Origin: Tetranychus cinnabarinus
Lineage: Eukaryota > Arthropoda > Arachnida > Trombidiformes > Tetranychidae
Length of the DNA stretch: 64,000 nt
Direction: 5' to 3'
Assembly (NCBI GenBank): GCA_022266195.1
Contig: WHVY01000001.1
Coordinates: 20,274,001-20,338,000 of the forward strand
Made by a program: the position numbers and the translations under genes. Of the stretch, positions 60,301-64,000 are shown one piece after another (within the stretch, counting starts at the first letter, position 1; every line of letters starts with the position of its first letter). Below the pieces are notes generated by a model, which saw only the letters and a list, made by a program, of their open reading frames with translations, had not been told where the DNA came from and searched no databases.

Positions 60301-63300
60301 GAACCAACATTTCATCGTTCAACCATCACCAAAAGATTATGCCGTTAACGTTTTCTTTCCTTTATGTTTAAGATGAAAAGCTTCGAACTCTTTCGATGAT
60401 CGATATTCTTCTAGCAAGATCTTAAGGAATTACAACTTTCAACAAGTTTGTATTGAATAGCGTCCGATAAGCTAACGAATAAAATTTCGAAATTTCCATT
60501 TCACGATATTTTGGAAAATATTCAAGCTAAAAATGTTATACAAAAGCGTCATCGAATTTTCTAGCGAACTTTGGTTTTTGCCATTTCTCTTGAAAACAAA
60601 TAAAATGCTTTGTTCTTGGGTAGTTTTGGTCAAGTTACGAAGGCCAATTGAGGAATCGATAAAAAATTTTGAAATAATGTTTTGCCAATTATTCACTTTC
60701 AGATGAAAGTTGAAATTAAACCATGAGTTCGATTTTGTAACAATTGATCGTAAATCGTCATTTGAGTGGAAAAAAGTTGTAAATCATTTTCTCGAATTGG
60801 AATGGAAATGATTGTTTTCCTTGTTTCAACAAATTTCCCATTAACTTGAATAACAAGAAAGAGACAATTAATTTCATCATTATTGTCATGTTGAGTTATT
60901 ATTACAAATTATGTCAATACTGGAAATAAAACAAAATACTCTTTCATGAAACCTTATCGTTCCAAGGGAAAAAGAAGATAAATTTGTCTCTTTTTCTTCT
61001 TTTCTCCCTTTTCCCATCTTTTCAGTGTCACCAACAGAATAGCAAAAGATATCATTATTAATATTATACTGATAAAGAGTTGAAAGTAGAAAGATAAGGA
61101 TGAAAATGATTTGGAAATAAAAAGATGATATTTGTCCAGAAAAGAGGCAAGAGAAGGAGCATGATGGTTGAAACGATTAAATGAACCATCAGTCAACCCT
61201 TAATGGCGACAATCTTGATGAATGTGAATGGATTGGGTGAAAATAGAGAGAACGCAATGAAAAATGTTTATTGAATATTATTCAAACAGTTGAACAATTA
61301 TGTTTAGTTTAATACGAAGATACATTGTGATTGTTGAATGATAATTCGAGTTCATCTCTCTCATTTCAAATGAAACCCATCAACATCAAGATAAATCTGT
61401 TTCTCGATTCTCCCTCATTCCATTCATTTCCAATATTTGCTAACTTATTGTTCTGTTTGTTATTTCCATCTGTCTGATCATGAAAAGGTTAATTAACAAT
61501 TGAATCAAGTGATCTACTGTTCAACTACATTACATTTTTTGCTCGTTTATTTTGTATCGTTTCGATTCCATGTAAGAAATGTAATTGCAAGAGTAACCAA
61601 GTAACACAATATTTCCACTGATTTACAATCAAATTGTGTATTCAATTACTTTGATAGTTTGTTTCGTTTTTCATTTCCTTGTCAACATTTCCCAACTCAG
61701 CGATAAACTCAAAAACGAAATTTTTCTCAAAATAGTTCGAGTTGGAAATACTTAAAGAAATTTTGAGATTTTCGTTAGTTGCCAATTTCGACTGTTTGAA
61801 GCTACGAAAATTTAATCATTTGATGATGCAATTTTAAACGACTGAATGGTGTTGGAATTTGGAAAATTGTTTTCGACTAAATGGGCTGAAATTCAAATTT
61901 TTGAGTGGTAAATGCGACTCGGTGAATCTCAATATAAACAGTTATTTCAAATTGGTCAAAGCTTTAAATATTCATCGATATTTAAGCAAAATAATTTCAT
62001 TGCTGTCATTATCACAGAACGAGTTTTGTCTTTCAAAGTTTCGATTCTTAGCCGTCACTTCACAAACCGATATTGTATATTTCCAGGCTGGAGACAAACA
62101 GTTGAAGCTAATTTAATTGTTATCATAATATAAATGGTATCTTTGTTTTCATAAAAAGATTTTCGATATAACAATTGATCAAAAAGTCTCACAAATCTCT
62201 ATCAACTACGAATAATGAAAATGTTCAAATTCCCATGAAAAGAGATTTAACACACAAATAATACCATGATAAGTTTCTTCGCTGTTTTATCCAGTTAATC
62301 ATTGTTCTTGAATTACATATCTACCAAATCCGATGAAATAGAGAACAATTTCAAAGTTGAAATTTTCTCCAAAAACAAGAAAATTTCCAGCTTCGAAAAT
62401 TCGACAAAAATGAAATTCTAAAAAACCAGAAAAGTAAAGTAAATTTGACTGAAAGTGACTTTTGATTGTTTCTTGATTAATCCGTCAAAAGGATTCACGT
62501 CAAGTTGTATTTACTGATGATATTGATAAAAGCTTAACATTCAAAGACAAAAGTTGAAGGATCATGGCAGTCAAGGCATGATTCGCCCATTATTCAGATA
62601 TGATCATCATTATTGTTATCTTTATTAGTTTTATCCTGTTCTTTATACCTCATCTTTTCCCTTAAATTGAATCTCTCTCAACCTTTTCCATGTCCACCAA
62701 TCAATTGCTTCTAAATCAATGTGAATAAAATTAGGTAAAGTTCAATAGCAACAAGAGCTCTTCACTGGCAGACAAAATATTGAGCAAACAGAGCAACGAG
62801 AAAAGCAGAATCAAATAGAGTAAAAAAGCTAATGAATAAATACTGATTCAGTTTCATTCGGACTGTAAATTCATTTTCACTCAACATTGTCTCTTCTTGC
62901 AAGTTTTCCCTTTTTTCTTGCTCAAACATTCCACATTCAGTTTCCATTTACTTTTCACTGACAACGGTTCAACTGTATTACTGTCGTTGGTTGCTTCGAG
63001 GCTTGTTGTGCTCAAAGTTGAAACAAAAGGTTAAAGTAAATTGAGTTTCTTGCTCTTTCACTGTTATTACATGAAATGTGAATAAATTATAAACAAGGTT
63101 TACTTAATAACAAAATGATGAATTGATTCACATGGGAAATGAATGAAATGAATTAGAAATTGAGTTTTCTCCTTTTCTTTTCTTCTTCACCTCAAAAAGC
63201 AAGTTGAACACGAAAACAGTCTATCAGTTTGATCAACATATTGGTTAAGTGAATGAAAGAAAAAAGTTGTCAAGAAAAATCCATGATAGCCACAAACATG

Positions 63301-64000
63301 AGCTAACATGAATAACATGATGACAAATAAGAAACAAGCAAAGAGAAGAAAAAGAAAGGTAAATCATTGATAATTTGATCAGCAAATGGAGAGTGAAAAA
63401 GAGTTGAAAAGCAATTCAATCGAATGGGTTCATTTGCATTTGACTTTCAAGTTTCAACTGTTTGTTGAAAAAAAACGAAATATTTTTCTTCTCAATCAGG
63501 TATGCAAATTGGCAATTGAAGGAAATTTAATTTACTTTGCAATTGAGGTTAATTATTTTTGACTGAGAAAAATTGATTGACTCAAAGTGTTGAATATTTA
63601 AAGATGAGGGAACAATAGTAAGATTAAATAGAAAAGAAGAAAAATTCTCATTTCATAGTAAAATTGTTGAGATTGAGGTTGATTAATGCGATTATTTCAA
63701 GTGTCAAATCAATATATCGAACTGTCCAATTTCGAAATTTTGGGTTTGGAAATGTTTCAAGGTCAATTGAGAATGTTACAAAATTGTGGCAAGTTTCAGT
63801 TTGCATATGTTTAGATTCATAGGAGCAAAAAATTGTTCAATACCATCTAGAGAGCCATGATTACGAATTGTTGACCATTTCAAGAAATTCGATTCATTTC
63901 AAATTCACTCGTTTCTCTCTTTTTTATCGAGTTTGACCAAGCTGACAGGGTTCAATCAAAAAAAGTTATTCTTCTTCAGTCGAATGTTTAAACTCAATTT
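51318..64000. other. Non-coding stretch to the right edge
   Basis: About 12.7 kb of AT-rich DNA with no exon, RNA gene or transposon that I can support. Four of the nine ACTGGGAGT sites lie here (52,790; 53,501; 53,536; 57,535). Frames at 54,518-54,832 (minus strand), 58,169-58,465 (minus strand) and 61,859-62,116 (plus strand) lack any recognisable domain or splice context. Confidence 0.55.
53501..53544. repeat. Inverted pair of ACTGGGAGT nonamers
   Basis: ACTGGGAGT at 53,501-53,509 faces ACTCCCAGT at 53,536-53,544, 26 bases apart, so the two can form a perfect 9-bp stem. The nonamer is itself a dyad (ACT..AGT around GGG). It is the closest pair of nonamers in the window. Confidence 0.6.

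Noticed and set aside
1..64000. CRISPR arrays, operons and ribosomal RNA genes
   Set aside because: None seen. The window is eukaryotic intron-rich DNA and no regularly spaced repeats or conserved rRNA segments occur.

Overview
This 64-kb window is AT-rich eukaryotic DNA with few genes and many introns. It most likely comes from an invertebrate, and an arthropod is the best guess. Proteins are encoded in short exons with GT..AG borders, separated by long low-complexity DNA. There are no bacterial-style operons. The species cannot be fixed from the sequence.

Left half (about 1,984-30,610, minus strand): one large gene for a membrane receptor guanylyl cyclase of the natriuretic-peptide-receptor (NPR1/NPR2-like) type. 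Eleven coding exons can be placed with consistent reading phases. They encode about 728 residues: signal peptide, ANP-receptor-type ligand-binding domain, one membrane segment, a juxtamembrane Ser/Thr cluster and most of the kinase-homology domain. The rest of that domain and the cyclase domain must lie beyond the left edge. Intron 1 is about 19.2 kb. It contains a deleted Tc1/mariner element with TA target duplication (16,350-16,926) and an island of decayed coding remnants (about 24.47-26.15 kb), one of which resembles a transposase helix-turn-helix.

Middle (30.6-37.6 kb): the region between the cyclase gene and a divergently transcribed plus-strand gene, of which one 5' coding exon is visible (36,768-36,952). 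A block around this exon (copy B, 35,331-37,591) has a partial second copy at 31,801-32,879 (copy A). Copy A lacks exactly the piece that holds the exon. A 497-bp MITE with about 155-bp terminal inverted repeats begins where copy A ends (32,873-33,369).

Right half (37.6-64 kb): mostly non-coding, possibly intron of the plus-strand gene. It holds one weak C-type-lectin-like exon candidate on the minus strand (44,491-44,727), a degenerate tRNA-like/SINE-like sequence (about 51,245-51,317), a long polypyrimidine tract and some hairpins. Across the window the nonamer ACTGGGAGT (either strand) occurs nine times, far more than base composition predicts, and its extended forms fall into subtypes. 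This is the most unexplained signal seen.

The cyclase would turn an extracellular peptide signal into cGMP. The neighbouring plus-strand exon has a faint resemblance to PDE4/dunce N-terminal regions, but that is unproven.
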